Source: Diploptera punctata (taxonomy: Eukaryota; Arthropoda; Insecta; Blattodea; Blaberidae). Taken from it: a stretch of 64,000 bases of DNA. The position numbers and the translations under genes are program-made. The notes under the pieces were generated by a model, which had not been told where the DNA came from, did not search any database, and saw nothing but the letters and a program-made list of their open reading frames with translations. Positions 23,696-35,310 of the stretch are shown piece by piece. The stretch covers positions 942,001 through 1,006,000 of the forward strand of contig JASPKZ010007288.1 in assembly GCA_030220185.1 (NCBI GenBank), given 5' to 3'. Position 1 is the first letter of the stretch, and each line of letters begins with the position of its first letter.

Positions 23696-24345
23696 TAACT
23701 AACTCCACTGGCACTATCCAGTCCTTAGGTTCATGACCGTGCGGATATAAGCTATCCATACATCCCTATCCTGAGCTAATATTTTACGAGAATTCCCTGT
23801 ATATTCCACTTACCTCAAATCATCCATCCATAGCAATTCCGCCCGAAGGCAGGTCCTTCACTACAATCATAGCATTTTCATGCTATGCTTGCAGCTTCAC
23901 TAGGGAATTGTAAGTGTGGTAGCTTCCCGTTGTTTTCCATAGTTAATTATATTCTCTCATTTCATTCTTGGTCTACCAACTGGGTGTTTTCCCTCTGGTT
24001 TCCCTACAAGAAGCTTAAATGCAAGTCTTTCAATCCCCATTCGTGCCAAATATCGTGCCCATCGCAGTCTACGAGATTAAACTATTCCTAATATATCTGG
24101 TTTCCCATAAAGACCATGTAGTTCACTGTTAGTAGTCCTGTCCATTAACCTGTCTGTTCATCTCTCTTTTGTCCAAACTTTTTCCTAAGAAATGTATTCT
24201 TAAATACTCATAATCTCCTTTCCTCCATTAAAGTAAGAGTTCATGTTTCGCATCCATATAATATAACTGGTAGAAAAATATTTTTATATATTTTCAGTTT
24301 AACATTTTTTTAAAGTAGTTAGGACGTCAAGAGTCTCTGTTTTTC
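23696..24345 (-). mobile_element. LINE family C 3' end, with a SINE inserted
   Basis: The minus-strand 3' terminus starts with the ttaactaact tail and the ctggcactatc terminal coding end. The coding remnant is degraded by several frameshifts. A 3' fragment of a SINE (23822-23938) interrupts it between ctcaaatcat and agttaat, which are contiguous in the copies at 30.3 and 60.7 kb. The LINE text continues to about 24345. Confidence 0.85.
23822..23938 (-). mobile_element. SINE 3' fragment (tail type i) nested in a LINE
   Basis: Reverse complement of the last part of the SINE at 35311-35638: it shares ctatggatggat, the ctgcc...ggcag hairpin, agcatgaaaatgctatg and the ggaagctaccac block. The tRNA-like head is missing, so it is 5'-truncated. 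No long target-site duplication is visible. Confidence 0.85.
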
Positions 24346-24989
24346 GTATTATTCTTATTCTTCGTCTGTAGGAGGTAGGAAATATTGTTGAAATTCCTGA
24401 CGCTATGTTACATGGCAGCAAAATATTCGGATTATTCTCTCTTGATAAAAAATCCTTGTATTTTCACTGTTGTAGAATAGGGAAAGAAGTACAGATGATA
24501 GGATAAAATGTGAGTCCTCTTGATCATTGTGAATATATGACTTTTTAAAATTACTCATTGTCCGTTAAGTCAACTAATAATTTGAAGTATGCAGTATTTA
24601 TTGACTCTTTATATGTACAATAAAATACACTATTGTACGTATTTAAATATGGCGAATGAGTAAACTATAAGACAATAAATTCATTAAATACCCATTACAT
24701 TTCTCTAGTACAGATTTTTCATCAACTTCGCGTGTATCTCTAATTACGGTTAAGTCTTGAGTTTGCAGCATCGAAATATAAAAAAAAAATATTTATATAT
24801 TGTCATATACTTTTGGAAATATGGCAACTTCTTAAAGGAAAGTGGGATTTACGGTATGTGAAAATGGTTGTTATTAGTGTTCCGGAAAGAAGTGTAGTGT
24901 GAGGAAAGCATCTGGTCACTTTCCTGTACCAGAAGTAATTTATAGACCATGTTCGAGTAACAGAAAGAGGATGCTATTAAAATAAAAAC
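24346..24989. other. No recognisable gene
   Basis: AT-rich DNA with a poly(A) run at 24778-24789. Nothing supported. Confidence 0.45.
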
Positions 24990-25240
24990 TTCAATGGAAA
25001 CATTCATTTATACATTAGAATATGAACTTGTTTACTATGTTAAATATATCGGCTGTTGTGTTATACAATGTAGTGAGGTCGAATATTTAACTTGCCCTGT
25101 GATCTTTCTGATCACTTCAAAATGCTACACAATTTCAACAAGGGCAAAGAATACAGCAGGAAACATGAGTTATTATGGATTCATCAAGCGCCATCCAGAA
25201 TTTTGTTCGCGTTTTTCTCAGTTCACATCTATGTAAATGT
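24990..25240 (+). pseudogene. Possible pogo/Tigger-type transposase HTH fragment
   Basis: Two overlapping frames together resemble the CENP-B/Tigger helix-turn-helix region. MLHNFNKGKEY is followed, after a frameshift, by AGNMSYYGFIKRHPEFCSR, close to the family pattern AGxxWxxGFxxRHPExSxR. An upstream stretch reading TLEYELVYYVKYIGCC would fit the preceding helices. No DDE domain follows. The match is short, so pogo-like is an inference from one motif, and chance similarity remains possible. Confidence 0.35.
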
Positions 25241-26356
25241 TCATGTTTTTATTAAAGAGCTTGTTAAAAATAGAGACGACATATATGTATCGTCGACTTT
25301 CAGAATATTTGAAGGTGTCCGTCTGCATATCTCAGATGTAGCTTATCACACATAGAGAAAATCGTGGAAAGATAATGACGTAGGTATAAAACTGAAATTT
25401 TAACACAAACGCATTAAAATAAACAGCTTAAGAATATAGAAGAAAGCATATGCCTGACGAAACAGAAAGAAGTGCACAAAAGCATAATCTAACCATAATT
25501 TTATCACTTGTCAAATATTAACTTCAGTTTTGAAGTGAAACTGGTAAAAAAAGAAGCACATCAAAATGACACGAAGGAGACTGACAAGGAATGTACCCTG
25601 GATCTATCGACATAGAAAATGAAAATAAAAAATAAGATAAAAATCACTAATACACGTTAAAATATAATATTGTATGAGGTCTAATATCAATAATCGACCT
25701 ATCTATGAATAAGTGTCTTATCTATGAACGCATTAGACCGTAAAAGTCGTTCTCTGCTGAAAACGTTGCATCCAAAGACTTTTTGCGTACTCAAATGTCT
25801 GTTCATGCGATAATAATTGTCGAAATTCCTAAGCTACGAGGTGACTTTGCAGAGAACGAATCGTGAGCAACCCGATGGGAACCGATGGTAATCGATGTGC
25901 TTTGAAACCTTGCTGCTTACCTTGTTGCTTTATCCAAGCTGTCGGACCGTGAAGATTTCGATCATGTTTTCGTTATACGCGGAGAAGAGGAATTTGATAG
26001 AGTCTACCAGAGAATTCAACTGGAAGAACAGAGGAATCGACGTAATATCGCGCTACGCAAACGTCGTCGTATACGGTTTATTTGCGGGACACAATAGTAA
26101 ATGCATTCCTCTAGCAGACGAAAATAACGGAAGTGGTTTTATTGCTGAGAATACTGGGTAATGTCTTGCCAATATTACGAATATAACTACTTTCATGCAT
26201 GACCAGTCAGCGACTCGCAAATTCGAACTTTGCACGTGCTTACGGAAAACTCAGCTCACCAGAGACTAATGTATTTGCATGTGGCCCTAAGTGTACGGCC
26301 GCTCTCTCCATCACAAGGTGACTGTACTAGCTTCACTCCGTTGTAGGCGTACATAT
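25241..26356. other. No recognisable gene
   Basis: Contains an 88-codon plus-strand ORF at 25895-26161 with no recognisable domain. Base composition at 25850-26340 is less AT-rich than its surroundings, but I cannot assign it. Confidence 0.4.
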
Positions 26357-26668
26357 AGTAGTAGTAGTAGTAGGACTTTATTAGACAAAAAGTAAGATAT
26401 TTACAATATTATTTACAAATATGGGTCGCACGGGCAGTAAGCCGTACGTGCTGTTGACAGTCCGTTACAATAAAGTAATAAGTGGTATTAGTGTAAAGAA
26501 AAATAAACAACAAGAACAGCAATAACATTACAATTACATAAAGAAAACACAATAATATTACAATTAAGTAATAACACAATAACATTTTACACTAGAAAAA
26601 CATTAACATTACGATTACATAAAGAAAACACATTAATATTACAATTAAATAATAACACAATATAGTAG
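26357..26668. repeat. (TAG)n tract followed by a diverged two-unit AT-rich repeat
   Basis: A (TAG)5-6 run at 26357-26373 leads into a segment whose end holds two related units (26526-26600 and 26601-26668). Each carries attacataaagaaaacaca and attacaatta(a/c)(g/a)taataacaca. It may be the 3' part of a retroelement on the minus strand, but its source is not identified. Confidence 0.55.
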
Positions 26669-29100
26669 GAGCAAGACCATTGAGTTGCTAGATGGTGAAG
26701 AGCACGAAACAACGTCAGGCATGATTAGAATTAAGGCAATTAATTCTATGACAGTTTTAAAGTGCTGCTTTATAACATATGTCGAATTTATACATTGGAC
26801 AATGAGGATGTAATTTGTGTAGAGGAATATCCTAGTTTCATGAATGCTACGTGGTATCATAATGAGAAAATACTATGAAAAGTTAAAATAATGTCATATC
26901 AAAGTATTGTATAGGAACAGTGATTTTGGTTTTAACACCAGGCAGAAACAATGCACGGGTAAGGGAGATCTAACAGTTCTCAAGCGTCATCTTAAATAGA
27001 TGAATACAACTAAAAGCGAATACGTACCTTCACCCCCAAAAATAAGATTCCATATGTGCTAAAGTTTGTTGACGACCTAATATTGGACGAAATATGAATA
27101 TTTTTTAAATATCTTTTAGAATTCTTACGAAAAACTAATGAATCGTCATAGCGCAGTATTCAGTCAAAATCCAACTCCAAGGCCATTTTATATTACGTGG
27201 CGTACAAGAAAAGACCCAGGGTATTTCATGGGAAACATATTAAAACAGAAAATTGTAAATCATCTGTAAAAGCTTATTCTGACAGTGCCAGAGACGTAAT
27301 CATTACTTCACTGTTTGCACATACAAGCCTGAACTCTGAATGCTGCTAGATCGCCTGCTCAAGACAATTTTAATGCATCTATGAATTTCGTCAGTAGCTT
27401 GAAAGAGGAATGTAACATTGCGTCCAGGCATTTCACTACGTTTGTGGCTCGAAAATAAATTGATGAAGGCAATATTTTCAGGCGGAAAGTAGCTGTACCT
27501 GTTGCATATATGTACATGCTCGTTAGAGACAATTACATAATGAAGGATCGCATGAGTAATAGTGGTAAGAGCTTTCGTCTTCTTCAACACTCTCATACAG
27601 GCAGTATACGGGGAAGAGAGATTAGAGCTTGTGACACGAATTTCCCTCCAGATTATTTTAGTTTAAAAAATAAACTGAATATTTAATTAAATCTAAATTA
27701 TTTAAACACAGGCCCATAATTTGAGATAAAGATATAATAAACATATCGAGTTTGGACTTTAATTACTCAGAAATGTATTTACAATCTAATGATCATATCA
27801 ATGAATCAATTTTATTCATTATATTAAATATGATTTCCTCTTTCTATAAATGACTAAGACAATCCCTTTGTTAAATTAGGGTTATTCCAATATAGATGGA
27901 GCCAGAAAGTCTAGAAGACGTATGGTATAACAAAGGTAAACCGAGGTACCTGAACACAATAGAAACCTACAGATACCAAACCCTTTGTTAACAGAAATGT
28001 GTCAGAATATCTATTCGAAATCCGACTAAAATATCAGTCAAAATAATATTTATGAACGAGGAGTATAAGAATACGTTTACAAGGGGAATGTCACTATGAA
28101 GTTTCAAATTAAAATTTGGACACATGTATCACTTAAAAGATAACTACGAACTACACATTAAAATTACTTGAAACTAACGGTTTTTTAAATAAGCTGTTAG
28201 GCCCTTAATAAAAAACCCAACGGCCTAACTATAAAGAACTTGGCAACATTGTCGATAAATAGCGTGAGATACACACACCTATTATTAGCTACATAACAGA
28301 CAGAAACAAAGGAAAGTCACACCCTTTATATATATGTAAAATATGTCCACATACGTTTAAACCAATAGGAATAAAGTGTAAACCCTTCTCCTGTAGCGAT
28401 CTTAACGATTGAAGGAATACTGAAGTTTTCAAGATATCAAATTGAGACGCGTACAGAAGAGAAGCCTCCTAGATACCGAACGGAGATAATCGATTAAGTG
28501 TATTAAGGATACCAATCAGTAATTTTATATTAATATATTAATAGTAATAGTACCTCATTATTCAGTTGAGAAGTCAGATCGCTATAGACAACGTATCATC
28601 AGGTGTTTTCATTATATTAAATATATGTATCGCAACTCATATAATAAATAAATCAAGTGAATTGTGAACTTCAATTATTGATAAAACTTTAGCTGCCCGT
28701 ACGAAGTTCCTTCGTTGTCCCTTTGATAAGTTATCCTCATCGCTCACCGAACCCACACTGACTAGACCGCGAGCATAAAATTTTCCATTACGGTAATGTC
28801 TTACAATAAATTCCACAACCTGCGATAAATCCTTCACCATAGATTACGGGTAAAATGACATAGCTTTATTGTGAAACAATTAACCAGTTTAGAAGGTGTA
28901 ACAGTTAGGCGAGATGTGCCGGGCCGTATTATTGAAATTAAATCTTGATTTATAATAATTAAGTAGATTTTGTTTCATCGTAACTATTGTCATCGCGGTG
29001 AAACTATATCTACAATAAATATATATGTATGTATATATGCTCCCGACTAAGGCCTGCAGTAGTTATACACGACGCTAACATATATTACTCAATAGATAAA
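26669..29100. other. No recognisable gene
   Basis: AT-rich DNA with several 60-97-codon ORFs on the minus strand that show no family motifs. A small hairpin (gttaggcc/ggcctaac, 28199-28233) is the only structure seen. Nothing else supported. Confidence 0.4.
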
Positions 29101-30164
29101 GCAATTCCCAACCTCTTTGAATAGCGAACCCCTTCCACAACAATCTGGGCCGGGTGAACCACTGATTTGTAAATACACATATAGTAGATATGCTTAAAAT
29201 TCCAAGCAAAAAGTATATCAACTTTAAATTAACTTAGCACTTAACGGTTAAGACCAAATTTACTGTAGTTACGGCTTAAATGTTACATAACGTGTCGGCA
29301 TAGTTGCAATAATAAACAGGCTATAAGTTTTCATTGTAATTACTCTCCTCATCCTTTGAATTTAGTGAGAAGCCTGCGCCTGCTTCCCACGGCACAGAGC
29401 TTTGAAGTTAGAAACCACAGAAATCACTTTCAGCACAAAGTCTGTTCCTGTGTTTACTTTTTAAGTCGGAATATGAAAAAAAACTCTTCGCATAAATATG
29501 TAAATTAAAACAATTTGACTTTATTAGCTAACGCTAGTATCTCCTTTATATATAAAAAAATTAATGACAAAGATTTTGAACTTTTCTGTAACTAAACATC
29601 AGTGGAAATTTCGGGTCGCTGCTCTTTTTTCATGTACTCTGAATGTATAATCTAAAATTGTTGATTCTTCAAAGGAATTGCGAATCCAATTGCTAGTATT
29701 GGACATAGAAAGAAAATATTTTCTGAAGGTTTTTCAACAATGTTCTTGACATTTGGGTCAAAAGAAAGATTATTTTCCATCCGAAAGTCGTGACTGGTAT
29801 CAAAGTACTCGGTTTGATTGTTATTGAAACACGTTTCCCAAAACTTAAGTTTTCAATGGATGATTCAATACAGTCTTGCTCAATATAAACGTTTATAATT
29901 GCCCCTGGAGAGATACATTTTGAATTGTTAATTTTTTAAGGAAATATCTGCCAAATAATCTAAAGTCTGAAGCCAGATTTCATCTTCCATGCACTTTGCT
30001 TTGTAAAAGACATGACTGGTGAGAAAATCGTAAACTTTAAATACATGTAGTCTGGAAATAGTTATACCTCGAGATAGCTATCTAACTCCAGTGTCATTAA
30101 GCACTTATAAATGCTTTCCTTTTCCTCACAAAGCACTGTAATTGTGCGGGAATTTGTAAGGCGA

Positions 30165-30610
30165 GCCTTACTTACTTACTCACTGGCACTATCGAACTCG
30201 TAGGTTCATGGCCGCGCGGACATAAGCTCTCCATACATCCCTATCCTGAGCTAATGCTTTCCAATCATTCCCTGTATAATCTACTTCCCTCAAAACATAG
30301 TTAATGTTATTCTCCCACCTCATTCTTGGTCTACCAACTGGGCGTATTCCCTCTGGCTTTCCTACAAGAAGCTTCCATGCAAGTCTTTCATTCCCTATAC
30401 GTGCAACATGTCCTGCCCATCGCAGTCTACGAGACTTAACTGTTCTTATTATATTTGGTTTCCTATAAAGACCATGTAGTTCATAGTCTTCTCCATTCAC
30501 CAGTCCGTTCATCTCTCTTTGGTCCAAAAATGTTCCTAAGTACTTTATTCTCAAATACTTGTAATCTCCTTTCCTCCCTTAAAGTAAGAGTCCATGTTTC
30601 GCATCCATTT
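30165..30610 (-). mobile_element. LINE family C 3' end inserted in the hAT relic
   Basis: Starts with the cttacttacttactcac tail. The minus strand then reads a clean 121-codon frame (30189-30554) with IIRTVKSRRLRWAGHVARIG, VGRPRMRWENNINYVLRE and WKALAQDRDVWRAYVRAAMN to a stop. This is the C-terminal tail of the LINE ORF2 and the least decayed copy in the window. It is 5'-truncated after about 445 bp. It splits hAT coding between VKIINY and the VLCEEKE block, so it came later. I find no convincing target-site duplication. Confidence 0.92.
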
Positions 30611-31078
30611 TAGTATAATTAATTATTTTCACTGCATCGTCCTGCACACATTTCTGTCTATCGAGGATGCGTTTAGAAACAAGAGCCTAACTATGAATGC
30701 AACAATGTGCCCAAGAAGCGTCCGGCGCTATCAATTTCACCTTGGCAACAAACCCAGCATAACACCCTGTCATAGATTTCGATCCATTTGAAAAAATTCC
30801 TATACAGCGAGTCCAATTTATTGAATTTACGCTAACGTATTCGTCGGTTAAATTAATTATATCTGCTCTCGTGGTTCTCTCTTTTAAGGGTCTGTAGAAT
30901 AGTAGTTGCCCTTGTAAAGACTCCCCATTAATGTACCTCGTAATGGATTAAATGAAAAAAAAATGGCTACAAAAAGGCAATATCGGTCGTTTCGTCAAGT
31001 TGAAATTGAAAAGAGGACCGGCACGAACTCTTTCCAAAATTTTATTTCCGACATAATTTGTCATGTCTTTAATCTGGC

Positions 31079-31370
31079 GGGCCCGGGTTCGATCCCCGGT
31101 CGGGACAGTTTTTGTGGGTGAGGTTTTTATCGGGGGTTTTCCTCACCTGTAAGACAAATGTCAAGAAAACTTTAAGGCCCAAACGGTTCCCAAAATCATA
31201 TGGCCATCTTCATCCTCCTTATCATCATCATCATCATCATCCTTCACCGGTGTGGAAAGCAACGGGAAGCTACCGCACCTACAATTCCCTAGTAAAGCTG
31301 CAAAGCATAGCATGAAAATGCTATGATTGCAGTGAAAGACCTGCCCTCGGGCAGAATTACTATGGATGGA
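31079..31370 (+). mobile_element. tRNA-derived SINE (tail type i), 5'-truncated, with 9-bp TSD, in the hAT relic
   Basis: Begins inside the tRNA-like head at the B box (gggttcgatccccgg, 31084-31098). It continues with the gtgaggtttttatcgggg core, gtaagacaaatgtcaagaaa, a (cat)n run, and the tail ctgccctcgggcag ... ctatggatgga. The 9-bp repeat taatctggc flanks it at 31070-31078 and 31371-31379, and removing it restores the continuity of the hAT coding text. It codes for nothing. Confidence 0.92.
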
Positions 31371-31830
31371 TAATCTGGCTATGATCGTATGGTATCATAT
31401 TGACTTTTTTTTTGTGAAAGTTTCTGCAAGCATGCACTGTACTACATCATTTACACATGGCCGCACTAATCGTCAGCTATTGAGTGAGGAGTTTGCAGTT
31501 TTAGAAATGCTGTAGCTAACGGGATAAGTCGCTTGAAGATAATTGTCTTTGTCACTGTTTGCAGCAGGTACAAATGTAGTTAAATCAATTTTCCACTCTT
31601 TAGCTATTCGTGTAAAAACATCAATGGATTTGCTTACATGGGTGGGATGTTTAGATTCTAAATGGCGTTCAAGTGGAGAAGCTTAGCAAAAATGTAGCCA
31701 CAAAGAAAACACTGTGATCTTAGACAGTCCTTATCACCTATATATGAAAATCGTAACCTAATGTAATTATCATTGTACTTTATATTCTTCACACAGTTCA
31801 CTTTTCTCGGATTGACACTCATCATTAGAT

Positions 31831-32329
31831 GACTTGTTGAACAACAATAATTTGGGATTTTATTAAATCCTGTATCCTTTCAAACTTCCATTTTCAACTT
31901 GTTATACAATTCAACGGAAACGATTATGATACACAAGTAACAACTTACTGCATTTGTCACAAGAAAAGACGAAGTACGCTGTTGTTGAAAATGCAAAATT
32001 AAATACAAGTTGTTGAAATTCCACATTAACATCTAAAATCTAAGACTTGACAGCTATGTAATCGTTCCTTAGTCGGGTCGCGGTACTGTTAGTATCGTTA
32101 CAACACAAAGAAACCAGCAAACTAAATTTCCATTATAGCGAAATCGAATGCATTCCTAACCTTGTTACATAACTGTAAATGAGGCATTTGCGGTAAATCT
32201 TCATTTATTGTAGGTATATTGTGATAAATTCCCGATATTATTAATAAGTAACAAATGTCATTTTAGGGTTAATTTAAAAATAATAATAATGATATTATTA
32301 ATTTTATTATTATTGTTATGATAATTCAA
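31831..32329. other. No recognisable gene; possibly 5' part of the hAT element
   Basis: AT-rich, no ORF. A short (TAA)n piece lies near 32277-32310, next to the start of the following LINE. Confidence 0.4.
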
Positions 32330-33120
32330 CAATACATACACTCCAGTTTGCAGATGATAAATTGATATTGGCTCAAGAATTTGAAGATATAGAATACCTC
32401 ACAAGAAATTTAATGCAAGAATATAGTTTATGGGGTTTAAAGATCAATATGGATAAATCTAGATTAGTGACAATAGGGGATCTTCCTCAAGATTTAATAC
32501 TAGAATTAGATTTAGGGACAATTAAACACACTGAAGAATATAAGTATTTGGGAATTAAAATTACTAAATATGGAAAACAAGAAACAGAGATAAGAAACAG
32601 GATGAATATAGGAAAGTATGCTATATCTGCCCTAAATGAAATAGTATGGGACAAACATATCTTCAAAGAAACAAAAAAAAACTATTTTTAATACAATAAT
32701 CAGAAGCATTATTACCTGTGGAGCTGATGTGTGGGTTTTAAATGAAAATTTAAAAAAAAATGCTCGTCACTGAAATGGACTACTGGAGACGTGCCGCAAG
32801 AATATCCAGGAGGGATAAAATAATAAGTTCATGCATAAAATAAAAAATATGCAGGTACAATATTCAATATTAGATTTTATAAAGAAGAAACAATTAAATT
32901 GGTACGCACACATTAGAAGAATCGGAGAAGGAAGACTATCTAAGATAATCATGGATTGGGAACCACAGGGAAGGAAAAAGAAGGGTAGACCAACTATTAC
33001 GTGGATGCAGGGAATCAATGGAGCTAAGTGGGAATGGGAAATAGAAGAAGATATATGGATGAACAGACAGGAATAAAAATATATGTTGAAACAAATGTGT
33101 AGTTTACTGTGAACATGGGA
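32330..33120 (+). pseudogene. LINE reverse transcriptase C-terminal part (family D)
   Basis: Begins just before the catalytic box in frame LQFADDKLILAQEFEDIE, then LWGLKINMDKSRLVTIGD and YKYLGIKITKYGKQETEI (32362-32691). After a frameshift it continues with IIRSIITCGADVWVLNE and EMDYWRRAARISRRD. After another it runs through LDFIKKKQLNWYAHIRRIGE and KKKGRPTITWMQGI to a stop near 33076. The thumb and C-terminal region are complete; the N-terminal two thirds is missing. The family differs from the neighbouring LINE copies in sequence. It ends in an (ATT)n tail at 33171-33202. Confidence 0.85.
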
Positions 33121-33170
33121 ACCGGAAAAATGTGTATTCATTGTAAAAGCCAGAATAATAATTAATAATA

Positions 33171-33203
33171 AAAAATTATTGTTATTATTATTATTATTAT
33201 TAA
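33171..33203. repeat. (ATT)n tail of LINE family D
   Basis: ATT run directly between the 3' end of one LINE and the 5' leader of the next. Confidence 0.8.
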
Positions 33204-35304
33204 TCCATGGTATCTTTACCTTGTCGTGGTGGAGTGGCTTGCGTGGTTAAATGATCCTGAGAGCTATGCCGGCGGTAGCATTGCTGCCGATAGGGTTAAC
33301 CATGCCGGACTGGTCGAAGGTGATAAGCCAGACGAAAAAAGTACCTTGGGCGAAAGAGTGACGATCTTTCACCGTAAAAATACAACCGTCAAGAAATGCG
33401 GATATGGGTTCAACTGGGGTAAATTTTTCCGGAGGTCTAATAGTCCCTCATTCGGATCTCCGGGTAGGGACTACTTCAGGGAACCTATACCAAAGGAAGA
33501 TTAATGATCTTGAAATGAATGCAAAAAAATAGGAACATTAGAGAATTATATCAGGGAATTAGTATAGAGAAGAAAGGATTTCAGGCTAGAACAAACATAA
33601 TTCGGAATGAAAATGGGGATAAGAATGCAGATTCCAAGAGTACATTAAATAGATGGAAAAGTTACTTTAATCAGCTATTAAATGTACATACAGAACAGGA
33701 CATTGAGGAGGATAAGTTACAGACAGCAGAAATGCAAGTCGCAGAGCCAAGTGCATTAGAGGTTGAAGTGGCAATTGAAAAATTGAAGATGTATAAAGCA
33801 TCAAGTTCAGATGAGATCCCTGCAGAACTGATAAAATCAGGGGGACAACAATTGATGGACAAGATACGCTGGTTGCATAGTATGATTTGGGAAAAAGAAA
33901 ATCTTCCAGATGAATGGAAAGAATCAATTATCGTACAAATTTATAAGAAAGGAGATAAAACTGATTGCAACAACTATAGGGGCATCTCATTACTTTCAAC
34001 TTAGTACAAAATTCTAACAAATATATTAGTAAGCAGATTTACTCCCTACATTGATGACATTCTAGGAGATCATCAATGTGCATTTAGAAGAAACAGGTCT
34101 ACAACAGATCAGATTTTTAGTATAAGACAAATTTTAGAAAAGAAATGGGAATATAATGGTACTGTACATCAACTATATGTAGACTTCAAAAAAGCATATG
34201 TTTCAATTAAGAGGGAGAAGTTATATAGCATCCTGCTGGAGTTCGGAATTCCTAAAAAGTTAGTTAAACTTATACGAATGTGTCTAAATGGCACAAAGAG
34301 TAGGGTGCGTGTAAGCAAACAGTTTTTCGGACACTTTTGAAATCCAGAATGGATTGAAGCAAGGAGATGCAATATCTCCTCTACTATTTAATTTTCTACT
34401 AGCGCATGCCATTAAATCTTTGGAGAATGAGGAAGGCTTACAACTCAATGTTATTAAGAAGCTGTTAGTTTATGCTGATGATGTAGTATTGTTGGCCGAT
34501 AGCGAGGAGATACTGAAGGACAATACGCACACACAGTTGAGTAACACCAAGAAATTAGGATTTGAAGTAAATATCAATTAAACTAAATATATGGTCACAC
34601 GTAGAAATTCATTATATAATGAAACTGGACAGTTAATGACAAATGAGGGAAATTTTGAGGAAGTGGCTGAATTCAAATACCTAGGAACAATAATCAGAAA
34701 TAGGAATGAGATGCACAAAGAAATTAAACATAGGCTCAATTCTGGAAATGCGTGCTATTATGCATTGCAGAGACTCTTGATTTCCCAACTCCTTTCAAAA
34801 AACGTTAAACTGAAAATATATAAAACTATTATTCTACCAGTTATATTACATGGATGCGAAACATGGACTCTGACTTTAAGAGAGGAAAGGAGATTAAAAG
34901 TATTTGAGAATAAAGTACTTAGGAACATTTTTGGACCAAAGAGAGATGAACAGACAGGTGAATGGAGAAGACTACATAACAATGAACTACATGTCTATAT
35001 AGGAAGCCAGATATAATAAGAACAGTTAAGTCTCGTAGACTGCGATGGGCAGGACATGTTGCACGTATGGGGAATGAAAGACTTGCATGGAAGCTTTTTG
35101 TAGGAAAGCCAGAGGGTAAACGCCTAGTTGGTAGACCAAGAATGAGGTGGGAAAATATCATTAACTATGATTTGAGGGAAGTATATTATACAGGGAATGA
35201 TTGGAAAGCATTAGCTCAGGATAGGGATGTGTGGAGAGCGTATGTCCGTGCGGCCATGAACCTACGTGTTCGATAGTGCCAGTGAGTAAGTAAGTAAGTA
35301 AGTA
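33204..35304 (+). mobile_element. LINE family C with 5' leader, internally deleted
   Basis: The element keeps both ends. The 5' leader starts at about 33204 with atccatggtatctttacctt and gtcgtggtggagtggcttgc. The 3' end at 35275-35304 reads cgatagtgccagtgagtaag plus a (TAAG)n tail. The leader (open for 92 codons, 33226-33504) joins abruptly at about 33500 to mid-ORF2, so the endonuclease domain is gone. This is the best copy for reconstructing the order of the family. It sits head-to-tail after LINE D and is followed at once by a SINE. Confidence 0.88.
33519..35276 (+). pseudogene. LINE family C ORF2: linker, reverse transcriptase, C-terminal tail
   Basis: Frame 1 (33519-34340) has GFQARTNIIRNENGD, LQTAEMQVAEPSALEVEV, SSSDEIPAELIKSG, LPDEWKESIIVQIYKKGD, NNYRGISLLS, a TAG at 34002-34004, then GDHQCAFRRNRSTTDQIF, motif A LYVDFKKAY and IPKKLVKLIRMCLNGTKS. 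After a frameshift near 34340, frame 2 gives GLKQGDAISPLLFNFLL, the catalytic VYADDVVLLAD (34468-34500), a TAA at 34579-34581, FKYLGTIIRN and LHGCETWTLTLREERRL. A second frameshift near 35016 leads to SRRLRWAGHVARMGN, GRPRMRWENIINYD and WRAYVRAAMNLR with a stop at 35274-35276. Catalytic aspartates are present, but two nonsense codons and two frameshifts make it inactive. Confidence 0.9.
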
Positions 35305-35310
35305 TTATTG

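Larger units (their letters stand above)
29340..31830 (-). pseudogene. hAT transposase relic (ZBED5/SCAND3-like), broken by a SINE and a LINE
   Basis: Read on the minus strand from about 31825: YNDNYIRLRFSYIGDKDC, a BED-type zinc finger with QCFLCG then ERHLESKHPTH, then KEWKIDLTTFVPAANSD and CVNDVVQCM. A SINE interrupts (31079-31370). The frame resumes at 31068 with IKDMTNYVGNKILERVRAG and DETTDI (first catalytic Asp). Next come NSINWTRCIGIFSNGSKSMT (second Asp position changed, D to N), APDASWAHCCIH and VKIINY. A LINE tail interrupts (30165-30610). Then follow VLCEEKESIYKCL, CMEDEIWLQTLDYLADIS, a FFDTSHDF-like block, and at 29421-29464 LKSKHRNRLCAESDF, a typical C-terminal hAT signature. 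Several frameshifts and stops separate these, so it is dead. The order of blocks matches the family end to end. Confidence 0.88.

Noticed and set aside
28199..28233. Short hairpin as a terminator or riboswitch
   Set aside because: Only an 8-bp stem with a 19-base loop in a eukaryotic sequence with no gene nearby.
31084..31098. Isolated tRNA B box suggesting a tRNA gene
   Set aside because: It belongs to a 5'-truncated SINE with a clear TSD; there is no A box or cloverleaf.
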